This document shows positions 20,506-32,007 of a stretch of DNA of 64,000 nt, piece by piece. A model generated the notes under the pieces. The model was not told the origin of the DNA. It searched no databases and was given only the letters and a program-made list of their open reading frames with translations. The stretch's first letter is position 1, and every line of letters begins with the position of its first letter. This DNA is from Mauremys mutica (Eukaryota; Chordata; Testudines; Geoemydidae): NCBI RefSeq assembly GCF_020497125.1, contig NC_059079.1, forward strand, positions 6,789,053-6,853,052. The letters are read 5' to 3'. The translations under genes were made by a program, and so were the position numbers.

Positions 20506-22652
20506 ATCTGTCTCGTCTATTTAGAGTCAGACTGTGTGTCTGTACTAGGTGGGACCGCTAGGTGTTACCATACCACAAATCATACTGAAACATAGGCTAC
20601 ATGCTCCATCCTTTACCCCATTGATCCTATGAGTTTTAAGCTACCAGTACACTGTATATAGATGGTCAGTGCCTGTTCCCATTGATGTCAGGGGGAGTTT
20701 TGCTGTTGTTGTAAGTGGAAGCAGGGCCAGATCCACAGAATAACATTGAATTCCAGGGAGTGAGTTAAGGACACAGAGGCAATCTCCCTGACAATATACC
20801 TATTGTATCATGTTACTCACATCACAGGCAAACATTATAGTGTAAAGAGTACAATGCGTGTGCAGGAGATCCTTTATAGAACATAAATATCGTGGTCACT
20901 TAGTGAAGGTTTCTTTTTTTGTTGTTGCTTAAAGACAGTCCACATTACATGCTGAATGTTTTTAAAACTAAACCAATATTTATCCAGAGGTGGCCAAAAA
21001 TGTATCCGAAAAAACCACCTCCGATGATTTTTGACCTCTCTAACGCTAATAATCTGCTTAAACTTCTTTAAACCATCTTAAAGAAACCAAACTCACCACT
21101 GCTGACAACTCACATACCTAGTTTTTAATGTGGTGTTATTTTAAATGGCTGAGTTTATAAACCTCTGAAGATTGAGGTTTGTAATAGAAATGCTGACAGA
21201 TCCTTAACACTCCATCCCATAATAACAAAGTTTCAAAACGAATGGGGGCTGGGGACACAGCTACTCATATTCTTGTGTTGGATTTTTTTCCTCTTTATTG
21301 ACTTAACTGATGTAGCCAGATAAATGATTTTCCTGTGAATTTATCTTGAGTGCCAAATCAAGATGGCAGATCCGAGGCATTTAGTAAGAGAAAGTCTGTT
21401 ATGCATCAGCTGTGGATTGATTCCACAAGTCTTCTGTGAACGTCTCCCTCCTTAACTGCCATGTACCACTTCCTTAACCTCCTCTCTTCTAATTGGGGAG
21501 GGCACTTAAAGGCTAGAATTGGCCAAATACAGATGTGAGTCTGTCTCCAGTTCAAACTAAGTCTATTCAGAGAGGGAGAACCATATATATATTTAACAAA
21601 TAATTTGCAAAACCAAGCCCCAGGAATGAGCCTAAATGACAGTAGGATGGATTTCAGTGTACGGAGCAATGGACCTAATCTTTTGTGGGTATAAATTAAC
21701 TTCAATGGAGCTATGTTGATTTGCACCAGCTGAGGATCTGGCCCGACGTGTGTAAAATAGGGTAGCTGAGGATCATAAAAATATGCCTGAATATTGTGGT
21801 AATAGTCATGAAAAACTGCATCTCAGGGGTGGACTGGCTTTTTATGTTCACTGTCCACGTAAAACATTCCTTAGGCACTTCCTGGTTGATGTTTTTTTTC
21901 CCCTCCTATCTGGATAGTAAAACTCCATGGGGGGAAAATGCCGAGTAAGATTTACGTCCTCAGAAGTCAATGTGTTAATTTGTGCTGTGCAGTAGAGAGG
22001 CTATGTTGCCATATCATCATTAAATTAAGATGTTCAGGCCAGATGAGGAATCTTGATAACAAGCTTTATTGCACAAAGGGTTTCAGGTTTTGATTAGCCT
22101 CATAGACATAGCAAATGGAGCTCAGTGGGCTACCGTCAACGTAAAATGTTTCTGTGGCCTCAAGTTTTTATCTCTTTCTGATCGTTGATGTATTTGATCT
22201 TTGCACTGTGTTATCTACCCTTACTGTTTGAGTTCTCAAGTTAAGGAGCGCCCAATTTTCCTAGAAAAGTTCAGACTATATAGAAACAATTCTGTCTGCA
22301 TGCTATATTTGTTGTGTCTATTCTTTCTTCCTTTGTTCTCTTTTCTAGAGCTCTCATGAAAGAAGGGAAATTGTGTGTGTGTGGGGGGGGTTTAAGAGTT
22401 CATCCAGTTTTGCCTCTCCTCCCCCCCATTTGAATTAATATTATCTTCTTTCATCCCATGTGTACCCCAAATTTCCACCGACTTCAGTGTGGGAAACTTG
22501 AGAAGGAGAGTGCTGGTGCTGCATCCTTAACTTGGAAGGATTGCTTCACATCCTACCTTTTATCCCATACTCAGCACTGAAGTCAATGGGAGATTGTCTA
22601 AATGAAGAGGACAGGATCTGACCCACTGATATCCCAGAAAGTTATGACTCTC
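20506..22652. other. Unassigned AT-rich sequence
   Basis: 21690-21745 is a half copy of the palindromic repeat (CTTCAATGGAGCTATG...CAGCTGAGGATCTGGCCC). 22371-22391 is a short GT/G run. No gene is visible. Confidence 0.4.
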
Positions 22653-22760
22653 TGGGCCAAACCGTGATCTGACATAAGTGTAACTCAGAAGTGATTCCCT
22701 TACCTCAGTGGAGTTACTCTGGATTTACATTGGTGTAACAGTGATCAGAATTTGGCCCTG
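22653..22760. repeat. Short self-complementary repeat
   Basis: GGGCCAAACCGTGATCTGA...AGTGTAACTC faces GGATTTACATTGGTGTAACAGTGATCAGAATTTGGCCC around a TCAGTGGAGTTA centre. It is an interspersed palindromic repeat with decayed arms. Confidence 0.6.
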
Positions 22761-22889
22761 TGAGATAGGAATAAGCCTGTGTATTAGAATGACCTTTCAG
22801 CAACAAGAACCTTTGCTTTAGTACAAAAATCCATAGTAATGAAAGAAGAGAAAGATTTTCAAAAGTCAGAATTATTGCTTCTAAATAGT

Positions 22890-22976
22890 GGACCAGAGCC
22901 TCAGCTGGGGTGAATCACCAGGGCTTCATTGACTTCAATGGAACTAGGCAGTTTTACACCAGCGGACAATCTGGCC
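22890..22976. repeat. Short self-complementary repeat, both arms present
   Basis: GGACCAGAGCCTCAGCTGGGG and TTTTACACCAGCGGACAATCTGGCC are the arms; CATTGACTTCAATGG is the self-complementary centre. Same family as 26696-26781 and 6150-6645. Confidence 0.75.
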
Positions 22977-23934
22977 TGGAATATTTGCAATGGTTTCCAT
23001 GAGGCATCAGACACTCCTCAGCATAGGGATTTTTTTGTTTGCTTGTTTTGGATATTATGGAAGAGGGAGCGGACTACGAGAATGAATCTACTGACACTGA
23101 GGACAGTAACAACAACAAAGAGGGTTAATTTATATCATCCTCCTACCTACAAGGAAAAACACAGCAGTTATCAGGCAAGTTTATTAAAACCATAACACTG
23201 GCCAAAAGGGCTATAAAACTATAAATCAAAGCCGGTTAAATGTGAGTGTTTCCTTTAAAACAAGCATCTAGACATGAACGAGCATGGAACTTGTTTTCCC
23301 CCCAAATTCTGTTATCATCATGACTGTTGGGGTCTGATGCCAAGTTCATAATTTTAAGCATCCTGTTTGTAATTTTGCTGAGTTTTTAGCATTAGTACTG
23401 GTATTTTGGATTATGTCTCTGGCTTCAGTTGCTACATTCAACCAGCTGGGGTTACTGTGTATGTGCGTGTGGTCAAATTTACTGTGAACTGATTAGGATA
23501 TTAAACAAAATGAAATAAACATGTAAAACTAAAAACCTTCCAGGAGTTGAGGTTTACTTCTATCGAAAGATTACAGCTGGAAAATATAACGTAAAATTAA
23601 ATTCATTCCTAATAGCAGGATTTTTTTTTATCACCACTATTTTATTTTCAAAGAAAATAAGTAGAAATCATGCTTTATGTGTAAGTTCCTGTGTCTGTAA
23701 TGAAAATATTCCACAATGGAAATATTTATTTTTAGGAATTATATCACCACATAGATTTGGGTTTTCTGACATTTTGTTAAACATTCCAGAGATGCAGAGA
23801 AAAGGAGAAAGAGAAGCATTTTCTTGATTTTTCTGCTGTTTTGTACCCCTCCCAAAAAATAGCCTCAAATGGTCTAAATCAACAGAGATCTGAGGATGAC
23901 CCGAGTTAGTCTAATCTAATCTGTTCTGTCTCAT
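22977..23934. other. Unassigned AT-rich sequence
   Basis: No recognisable element or gene. Confidence 0.4.
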
Positions 23935-24312
23935 TTCTTAGAGATGTCAGGAAATTATTTTCTTTTTCCTGCAATTTTTTTTACAAAAGTAAAATACTTC
24001 AATTTTTATTGAAAATGTTGAGGTTTTTGTAAAAACAACAACAACAACAACAAACAAACCAACCCTAAAACAAACCCCCAAACTTGACAATTGAAAATAT
24101 TTTTATTTTGGGTCACTGAAAACAAAGTTTTTCACTTGCTAAAAACTGAAAACATTTTGTTTTTCACTGACCAGAAACTGATTTTTGTTCTTTTCAGTTT
24201 TTGGAAAATCCGTTTTCAACAAAACCCCAACATTTTTCAAGACAAATTGAATTTTTTTGTGAAAATTTCCATTTTGTTGAAAAGTCAGTTTTCATTGGAT
24301 TTTTTTTTACCA
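23935..24312. repeat. AT-rich interspersed repeat with (AAC)n
   Basis: A run of AAC units lies at 24031-24050. The flanks are built of TTTTTCACT, GAAAATTTCC and AAAACCCC words of the same class as 56379-56639. Confidence 0.55.
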
Positions 24313-24314
24313 GC

Positions 24315-24350
24315 GCATCCATCCACCCGTCCGTCTATCCATCCATCTAC
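24315..24350 (+). repeat. (ATCC)n-like microsatellite
   Basis: Imperfect ATCC/GTCC units (CATCCATCCACCCGTCCGTC then TATCCATCCATC). Confidence 0.85.
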
Positions 24351-24529
24351 ATATGTGTCCTTCACCACTGTCCCTGAGCACCTCCATAAATTAAAAATGA
24401 ACAATGAATAAAATTCTCTAAAAAATCCCGGATCCCTATTTTCTTGCCATAGGGTGTGTAACTGCCACTGAAAACTATTCCAGTGGAAGATACTGTGTTT
24501 TGTGGTAAGATAATTTTTCTATTTTACGG

Positions 24530-24620
24530 GCCAAATCCTGGTCTCCCACTGGTGTAAATCAGGAATAATTTCATTGAGCTGAATGGATTTACATCAGGGT
24601 GAATGATATTGGAATCTGAC
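24530..24620. repeat. Short self-complementary repeat
   Basis: GGCCAAATCCTGGTCTCCC and CTGGTGTAAATCAGGAATAA face GGATTTACATCAGGGTGAATG. The ends are GGCCAAATCC and GGAATCTGAC. Decayed member of the palindromic repeat group. Confidence 0.6.
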
Positions 24621-24847
24621 TCTATATCTTTATTTTAATCTTACAGTGAATACACTATTTACAAAGTCATAAAAACAGGAAACAAGTTAAACCAGATTGC
24701 TCCTCAACAGAGGCCTAAATTACAAGAGAATCAGCTCCCTAGTTAGAAAACAAATTGGCACACAGAGTACATGTTTTTTTCTACAAAAATATGTTGTAAT
24801 ATTGACAATAAAAAACTGGGCCGGGTAAAGGAAATGAACTAAGCTCA

Positions 24848-24945
24848 TGCTCCAAAACGTCTGTTAGTCTATAAGGTGCCACAGGACTCTGCTGCTTTTA
24901 CAGATCCAGACTAACACGGCTCCCCCTCTGATACTGAACTAAGAA
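24848..24945 (+). mobile_element. Interspersed repeat with AGACTAACACGGCT end
   Basis: GTCTGTTAGTCTATAAGGTGCCACAGGACTC and CAGATCCAGACTAACACGGCT are constant parts of a repeat I know as common in turtle genomes. I cannot assign its class. Confidence 0.6.
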
Positions 24946-25284
24946 ACGTCTCCATAGGATTGGAAGGTTCAAATGTTACACACTGTAAAATAACAGTGGT
25001 ACAAGTTCCTCCCTGTGAGTTGCATTTTGATTAGTTATTTTTCAGCCCAGTCCTGTATATGATATATCTTGTTACAGGTTTAAAAAATTGCAAATATTAA
25101 ACTTTGCTATAATGACCTGATGCAAAATTGGGATCTGGTTTCAGTGATATAACTGCAGGTGAGCAGAGTCCCGGTGTAGAAATGTTTAAAACAATCAGGT
25201 GTCCCCTCACAGAAGATTTGCCAGATTTTTGTGTTCTGAGACCGTTATCTTAATTCCAAGAGATTCTGCCCATCTCCTGTCCAG

Positions 25285-25405
25285 ATTCAGGATATAGGCA
25301 CTGGATTGGGACTCCAGAGACCTGGATTATTTCCTACCACTGAACTGCTGTGTGACATTGGGCAAGTCATGTCACTTCGCTTCTTCGTACTTCTGTGCCG
25401 ATTTT
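25285..25405 (+). mobile_element. tRNA-derived SINE, broken by a GC-rich element
   Basis: GATATAGGCACTGGATTGGGACTCCAGAG, TGAACTGCTGTGTGACATTGGGCAAGTCA and CTTCTGTGCC identify the SINE. It stops where a GC-rich element begins. Confidence 0.75.
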
Positions 25406-25413
25406 CTTCTTTC

Positions 25414-25646
25414 GGGGTGGGTGCTCCGCCCCCGCTCCGCCTTGAGGTCCTGCCCCCACTCCACTTCCCCCAAGGCCTCACCCTTGCTCCGCCTCTTCCC
25501 ACCCCTGCTCCAGCACCGCTCTGCCTCTCCCCACAGCTCCTCTCACCCACTGCTGAACAGCTGATCTATGGGTGATTGCGAGGGGGGGAGGGTGCTAAGC
25601 ACTGACTGTTTTTGTTCTGCAGGTCCTCCAGCCCCGGAGCACCCAG
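25414..25646. mobile_element. GC-rich miniature element with GGGTGCTCC ends
   Basis: GGGTGCTCC (25419-25427) is exactly inverted as GGAGCACCC (25636-25644). The interior is rich in CCGCCC, CTCCGCC and CCCCACTCC on the left and has GTGGGTGA-like text, giving open frames rich in Pro and Leu that are not genes. It is common in turtle DNA and sits inside a SINE. No clear target duplication was seen. Confidence 0.65.
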
Positions 25647-25699
25647 GAAGTCAGTGCCTATGCCTCTGCTTCCCCTCTTATCTTGTTTATTGAGATTTC

Positions 25700-25810
25700 A
25701 AGCTCCATAGTCTCTCTCTATGAGAATGTACAGCACCTATCACAATGGTACTCTCACCTACTTGGGGCTTCAAAATACTACCATAATGCAAGCAATAATC
25801 AAACGTTGGG
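25700..25810 (+). mobile_element. L2-like 3' end fragment
   Basis: ATGAGAATGTACAGCACCTATCACAATGG, CTTGGGGCTTC and ACTACCATAATGCAAGCAATAAT match the far 3' end of L2 copies (GTACAGCGCCTAGCACAATGG). Confidence 0.6.
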
Positions 25811-26039
25811 TGTAGCAGTTAATAGTTGCATATTATGAACCAGTTCACACACCACCCCTGCATGTGTTCACAAGGGTCGCAGTCAAAATATCTTAGAAAT
25901 ATCCTTAGCCTTATTAAGCCTCGTCTTCCTTGGCTTTGTGGACGACATGTTCAATGTGTTGAATCTTTAACAAAGTGTCCATTATCCAGAATGTTAATTA
26001 GGCATCGACGTTAAAGTTGTGCGCTGGATGGACGTTCTG
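25811..26039. other. Unassigned sequence
   Basis: Nothing recognised. Confidence 0.4.
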
Positions 26040-26446
26040 TTTCATGAAGGGTTTTGAAATTTGGCTTCATTTGGGATCAGACGTGAGGTGAAGTGAAAAC
26101 TGGAAAATTCCCCCTGAACTTTCATTTTGGGTTGATCAAAATATTTCAGTTTGGCCCAAATCTTTTCACTTTGACTTTTGTCTTTTACAATTTGTGTATT
26201 ATTCTGTAAGATATAGGCTAGTACAAAATGAAACAAACACCCTTGGAAACAAAAAGTCATTTGAAACAAACGAACTGAAACGTTTTCTGAAATTTTTGAA
26301 ACAGAACAGTTTGACATTGTTGGACCTTTTTTCCTAGATTTCTTCTGAAATGAAATTCCAGCAAAATCAACCCAATTTAGTGACGCTTTGGAACCACATA
26401 TTCTGATGGAATTTGGCTTTGTCACATTTCTCTGATCAGCTCTAAG
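26040..26446. repeat. AT-rich interspersed repeat
   Basis: GAAATTT, CATTTTG, GGTTGATCAAAATATTTCAG and TTTCTGAAATTTTTGAAAC characterise it. It ends CTGATCAGCTCTAAG, a decayed GACCAGCTCTA end. Confidence 0.55.
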
Positions 26447-27179
26447 TGCACACAAAGAATTTTAAACATTCTGGCTAAAAATTCCTTAGGATTCTTCTTG
26501 CAAAATTCTTTTCATGGTTGTGAACTACCTCTATTTTAGCAGGATAAAAGGTGTCTGGAGTTGCTTTTACTAACTTTGTGCTTGATGTGAGTGCTCTTCT
26601 TTTGCTTGGCATGGTTGATCCCATTACAGTTAATGGTGCTTGGATCCTTTGGTTTTCATATATAATTTCCATTTTGCTGCTTTAAAAATCTTCAGCCTGG
26701 TCCCCCCGCTGGTATAAAATGACATAGCTCCATTGATTTTAAAGGATCATAGCCAATTGCCACCAGCTAGGGATCTGGCCCCAAGTGTTTTGATGTGGAA
26801 GATCAGAGACTGTTGACATTACAGCAGTTGTGGAGATGAGCATCTCAAAACAAGGTTCGGTACCTGGCAGGTGTTCTTCAATATTCATGTCCATACATAC
26901 GTGAAGTAAGTTAGTCAGAAAATCAGTAAAGATTGGACCTACCCTCCACTGGGATCTTGCAGCACATGGATGGTTTTAATTATTTGCCAGTTCATTTAAT
27001 GACGTCTTTCAAGGGCTACGACATTTTCAGCCTCTGGCACAAACAATATTTTCACTTCTCCAATAGCTGCTTCCTAGGATGGGTGGTTTTCCAAAGATGT
27101 CCACCCATCTGCTCAGTCTCTGATTTTTTGTCCTGAATCTCCCACGTTAATCACACCTGTATGACGGGTTACCTGCATT
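26447..27179. other. Unassigned, contains one palindromic repeat
   Basis: 26696-26781 has arms CCCCGCTGGTATAAAATGACATAGCTCC and CCACCAGCTAGGGATCTGGCCCC around CATTGATTTTAAAGGA. The remainder is unassigned. Confidence 0.5.
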
Positions 27180-27367
27180 CATTTTGGCAGGGCCGCCCAG
27201 AGGATTCAGGGGGCCTGGGGCAAAGCAATTTCAGGGGCCCCTTCCATAAGAAAAAGTTGCTACACTATAGAATACGATATTCTTGTGGGGGCCCCTGCAG
27301 GGCCCGAGGCCTGGGGCAAATTGCCCCACTTGCTCCCCCTTCCCCGCCGGGCAGCCCTGCATTTTGG
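27180..27367. mobile_element. hAT-type non-autonomous transposon with perfect 8-bp TSD
   Basis: CATTTTGG flanks exactly (27180-27187 and 27360-27367). The 172-bp element starts CAGGGCCGCCCAGAG and ends CGCCGGGCAGCCCTG. The interior repeats GGGGCCTGGGGCAAA and GGCCTGGGGCAAATTGCCCC. Confidence 0.95.
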
Positions 27368-27553
27368 GGAGAAGAAGCAGTTTTCCCAGCGCTTATAAAC
27401 AAGCCATCTTGGCCTCAAGATGCCACCAAATGGGTGGGGACAATGCCTTTGGGTCTGATCTTCTGGTTTTTGTTTTTATCAACATGGAGTTCCTCCTTTA
27501 CTCTCACACTTTAACTGAGATTAGGATACAATGAGCCAGTTTTTCTCCTGATT

Positions 27554-27597
27554 CAATCTCTCTCTCTCTCTCTCTCTCACAGACACACACACACACA
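27554..27597 (+). repeat. (CT)n(CA)n compound microsatellite
   Basis: About twelve CT units are followed by CACAGACACACACACACACAGAG. Confidence 0.95.
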
Positions 27598-27614
27598 GAG
27601 GTTGTTTTTTAAAT

Positions 27615-28735
27615 AAATTAATAGATTTTAAAACCAGAAGGGACCATTAGATCATTTAGTCTGGCCCCCTGTATAGCACAAACCATACAGTTTCAGCCAG
27701 TTACTAATGTATTGACTGCAATTACATGTGTCTTCCAGAAAAGCATCCAGTCTTGATTTGAAGACATCAAGGGTTGGAGAATCCACCATTTCCCATCCCT
27801 TGGTAGTTTGTTCCCATGGTGAATCACCCTCACTGTTTAATGTGTTTAATGTGTGCCTTATTTCTTTGGATTTGTCTGGCTTTAACTTCTAACCTTTGGT
27901 TTTTGTTCTGCCTTTCTCCTGTAGGCTAAAGAGCCCTTTAATACCTGATATTTTTTCCTTATGAAGGTACTGATTTAAAATGTTTATTAAAGTTAATGTT
28001 TAAAATCAAATTTACACAAGTTAAGAGGGAAGGTACTGTACATCTGGACTTGGGCTTGGGTTATAGGGGATTGCAAGTATCGGTTACAAGGTTCACGAGT
28101 ACATACATATCACATAACCAGCATAGATCCAGACTCGGGTGTGGGAGTTTTAAAAGTGTCAGTGGATAAGTGGGCTCGGGCATGCCACCCATGGAATGTA
28201 TTAAGAGTCCAAGTCAGTATTGGTGTAGAGAAGAAGTACACGCGTGGGAGAGGAAGTGGGTTATTTCCCTGGTTGGCGGTCTTGGTTACTCCACCTGGTA
28301 CTGGTGGTGTCCCGTGATGTGTTTCGTGTAGCTGTCTCTGGACCACCTGATGGTGTCGGACACCATGAGCTGTCTCATGAGCTGCGCGTAGCGTCGACCA
28401 ACTCCGCACACTCTCAGTAACGGCTCATTGTGGGGGTCCCAGGCACCCCGGGGTCCCATGATCAGGGCGTTATATCTAGACCTCATAGCCATGGGCTCTC
28501 AGGGTGTCAGCCAGTGGGGTGTACTTCAATGCCTTCCATGCTCAGGCCTCATGGAAGGCCGGTGACCTGTTTTCAAATGGCACCAGGGCATCTACCATGA
28601 GGACCTTCTTTTTTTCTGCGTAATCAAGTCCTCCTCATCTTCTTTTTGATATGCTAAACAGATTGAGCTCCTTAAATCTCTCTCTGCAAGGCATTTTGAC
28701 TAGCTCTTGAATCTTTTTTAGATACACTATTTTCT
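27615..28735 (-). mobile_element. CR1 LINE copy split by an R2-like LINE fragment
   Basis: On the minus strand this is a CR1 3' region. The plus strand shows AACCAGAAGGGACCATTAGATC, CCTGTATAGCACAAACCAT, ATCCAGTCTTGATTTGAAGAC, GAGAATCCACCATTTCCC and CTTTCTCCTGTAGGCTAAAGAGCCC up to 27970. It resumes at 28621 with AATCAAGTCCTCCTCATC, ATGCTAAACAGATTGAGCTCC and TTGACTAGCTCTTGAATC. The intervening 650 bases are not CR1. About ten CR1 bases are missing at the junction. Confidence 0.85.
27971..28620 (-). mobile_element. 5'-truncated LINE with R2-type endonuclease C-terminus
   Basis: On the minus strand, 28286-28605 decodes to MVDALVPFENRSPAFHEA, then after a stop KYTPLADTLRAHGYEV, then after a frameshift ALIMGPRGAWDPHNEPLL, VSDTIRWSRDSYTKHITGH and QYQ, ending in a stop. 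This pattern matches the C-terminus of R2-type LINEs, whose restriction-enzyme-like endonuclease nicks the target for reverse transcription. A 3' untranslated region of about 310 bases ends TTTAATAAACATTTTAAATCA at 27971. Upstream coding sequence (reverse transcriptase, zinc fingers) is absent. R2 itself inserts into 28S rDNA; this copy lies inside a CR1, so it may be a relative (NeSL-type) or an off-target copy. One stop and one frameshift make it dead. Confidence 0.65.
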
Positions 28736-29308
28736 GTCCATCCTCAGTATAAGAATTTGCAGCAGGTAAAAGAAGTGGGCTAGGATAAAGTTGCACCCAA
28801 AACTACTGATCCTTGAATTGGGGAACTTAATGTCTTTGTAGAGAGCCTTCTAGTCTGTCCTGCTTTGCCTACCTCACCCCATCTCTGTGACAGGATGCAT
28901 TAGGTTTCCCTGTCAGATATACTTTCACATGAAGAGGGAGGAATATTTCTGGTTCATTTATGGATGCTCTTTATATAAAAATATTCATCAGTGAAATTCA
29001 CAAATAGAAAAATAAATGAGGAAAGTAAAGTTTTACCATGTTTTAAGGGAAGAGGCAACTGTTTTGGAGAAAAGTGAAATCAGACCCAGTCCTTCAACCC
29101 CAAACCTGAATTCAATCTACACATGAGCATTTCTAAGGTTGAATTAAAACATGCTTAGTTAGTTTTTATTTTCAACTTTGTCACACTTCTCTGCTACTTG
29201 GTATCAGTCATGACCAGAAATAGAAATACTGTAATAAAAGCCTTTTTTACTCTTTAGAGTATTTCCAGCCAAGATGGACCCAGGGATGTTTTGGAAATTA
29301 GAGCTGGT
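28736..29308. other. Unassigned AT-rich sequence
   Basis: No gene or named repeat. Confidence 0.4.
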
Positions 29309-29373
29309 TGAACAACTGAATTTTTCATATTTTAGTGAAAAAATGTCCATCAACAAATTTTGACCAGCTCTGT
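29309..29373. mobile_element. Short AT-rich TIR element
   Basis: It starts AGAGCTGGTTGAAC and ends TTTTGACCAGCTCT: inverted ends around a 40-base AT-rich centre. It is the smallest clear member of the AGAGCTGGTCA family and likely an internal-deletion derivative. Confidence 0.7.
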
Positions 29374-30389
29374 TGAAAGTCTCTCAAGAAAGCTTCATGT
29401 CATGAAATTTCCAGAGTAAAGAGGGCTGGATAAATTTGGATAGGCTGGATGATTAGCCAACCCTCCAAATCATAAAAGGTTCACAACTCATTATGAAGTT
29501 TCAGTACTGACAGTGTGACTCTGTGAAATGTTTGCAACAAAACCTGAAACCCGATGAAGCTGGGTTGGGATTTCAGTGTAAACTCAGACCAGGTGCACAG
29601 GAAGTCAGCAGATGTTGGCAAAATGTTTGAACTAACCTGAGTCAATTTATGGTTTCACACTGAAACACTGCAAGTGCAACTCTAATGGCTGTACATGGAT
29701 TCCGAGCAAAAGCCGAGGAAGTTTGCTTTAAGTTTTTTTGTCTTGGTCAAAGCTGAAGCGAACAGTGAAACTCAGGGTGGTTCAAAGCATGTAAATCAAA
29801 ACTGAAGAAGAAATTTGATTTTGCTCAGCTGTCATAGTGACTCCTTTTATATCACACATTCATCAATCCTGTAAAGGTCCTTGGCTTTATAAGAGGGATT
29901 AAGGAGTAAGAACCTTGTTATAAATGCCGTAGGTTCCTTTTTGTTTTAATATACCAAGTGTTATTTTCTCTCTGGATACGTCTATCGATAGTGTATTTAG
30001 CATTCTCCATTACATATGCAGTGTTCAGTGGGCCAGCTGGCTCCAGTGGGACCAGGAGTTGGAATTATGTGCTCCAACCTTCCTATTTGAATATACTATC
30101 TGTATAAGTGATAATACAATAATATTAATGTCATGCAGAGATGGGTCCATGCCAATAATTTCAGATCCAGATAGATAATTTATATTTTGATTTTTTTTTC
30201 CTACCTCAGGTTCTAGACTTTCTGACAAAACACTGTCCCATAACAGTGAGTGACAGTCTCAACCAACATAATCCTCCCACGCAGCTGTTCACCAAAAAAA
30301 ACCCCAAAAAAGCCATCTCCAGCTCCAATTAAAGACTCTGTCCAACAGCCCTTCCCAGTTATCCATTCAGATAGGCAGGCTTTGAAGCA
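29374..30389. other. Unassigned AT-rich sequence
   Basis: No recognisable element or gene. Confidence 0.4.
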
Positions 30390-30831
30390 GAGCTGGGGGG
30401 GGGGAGGGGAGGATGTTTTTCCCATTCTGAGAGAATTTTAAAAAAAAATTTCCTGTCCCAAATTGGGAAGAAACATCAACAACTTGAATAATGGTGTGAA
30501 CTGGGAGAAAAAAATGGATTCGGTCAATCAAAACATTTCATTTGGATAATTTTTAAATGTTTGGTTATAATTTTGACTTGCTTCCATTTTTGCATTTAGT
30601 TTACTATAAATTATTTTAAATTTCAAAACAAAGTCAATTTAAACCAGACAAGAAGACTTTGTCATTTAGAAAATGTTGAAACATCCTGTTTCAACAATTC
30701 CAGAATTTTTATTTTTTTTTCAAAATAAGAAATTTGTCGAAACTGACACTTTCTTCTGAATGGTTTTGGTCCCGATGAGTTGGCATTTTCCATTAAAAAA
30801 AAGGTTGGTTGAAAAATTGCTGACCATCTCT
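30390..30831. mobile_element. AT-rich TIR element with G-run
   Basis: AGAGCTGG at 30390 faces TGACCATCTCT at about 30821. The interior is AT-rich (GAAAAA, CATTTC, AAATTTT words). A run of eleven or more G at 30395-30405 followed by AGGGGAGG is a later expansion. Confidence 0.6.
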
Positions 30832-31828
30832 ATTTGGAAACAAAGCTGAATGATAAAAACAGCCTACGAAAAAGACACCAGCCCCACATTCAGGTCAGAA
30901 TCTAGATACATATCTCAGCTCTACCTCGATATGAGGGTACCTGAATCCAGGGTTCTGATTAGGGCCCATCTTTAAGGTCATATTTTGGATATCCAGTTTA
31001 AATGCAGTGGGTTCGATCCTCTGTTCTGGCTGAGTTGTGCTTTATGCTACTCCTATGCTGATTGAACGTGGACCCAAGGTATTGTTCTGGCAGCCAAACA
31101 TTGCTGGGCATAAGGACTCTCCAGCCATGTGCTCTTTGTTCCAAGCATGCCCCTCACTTTGGGAGCCAAAGGGGTGTGTGTGTGTCGGAGGAGCTACAGC
31201 CAGATTACACCAGCTAGGATTGGGGGCATAGCAACATGACCTGTTCCCTTTATTTGTTATTTTTACTTTATCCAGTTTAACATCATGCTCTATTTTCAAA
31301 TCATTTGAGTGCCATGCAGTTTGAAAAATGAAGAGCCTGAGTTATTCTTTTTCACAAAAAACATCTGTTTTTAAAATTCATTTAGTCAATTGAAATTTGC
31401 TGCAGGGAAAGAAACCCATTTTTCAACCAGCGATAGCGAGATCCAAGCTTTTAAAAGGGTTTTTATTTTCAAGGAAGCTGGAAACGCCAGGGATGGATTG
31501 TAGCTCTGTCCTTCATCATTGTCCCTTCTCCACAAGGACAGCTGTAGTGTCTGTTTATCTTCTTGTCTGAAGAACACACTCCTAAAAAAGAGGACGGGTA
31601 CAATTCAGCGCAGACACTGGAACAAAGTATATAGCCCTTTTCACGGCTGAATTTTAAAAGGCTAGTGGAATCCAGAATCTTGAAAATCAATTAAATGTTT
31701 ACATTTGACAAAATAGTCTTCAACTGAGCAATGATTCCAACACTAGTTATTGTTACCTAGCATTAGTTCAGATGAGATGCATTTCTTACCTTTCATATTG
31801 CTGCCTTTATTGATGCACAGACACCAAA
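30832..31828. other. Unassigned sequence
   Basis: 31171-31184 is a short GT run. 31000-31070 and 31195-31215 hold GATCCTCTG and ACACCAGCTAGGATT, possible pieces of the palindromic repeats. Otherwise nothing. Confidence 0.4.
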
Positions 31829-32007
31829 TACATCTCTACCCCGTTATAACGCTGCCTGATATAACATGAATTCGGATACAATGTGGTAAAGCAGCGCTCC
31901 GGAGGGGCTGGGCTGCACATATCATGTTCAATATCACACAGTTTCACCTATAATGCGGTAAGATTTTTTGGCTCCCGAGGACAGTGTCATATCGAGGCAG
32001 AGGTGTA
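31829..32007. mobile_element. TA-flanked mariner-like MITE
   Basis: The 175-bp element (31831-32005) begins CATCTCTACCCCGTTATAACGCTG and ends CAGTGTCATATCGAGGCAGAGGTG, inverted with several mismatches, and is flanked by TA on both sides. The interior repeats ATAAC(A/G)(T/C)GAATTCGGATA- and ATGCGGTAAGATTTTTTGGC-type text. TA duplication points to the Tc1/mariner superfamily. Confidence 0.75.
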
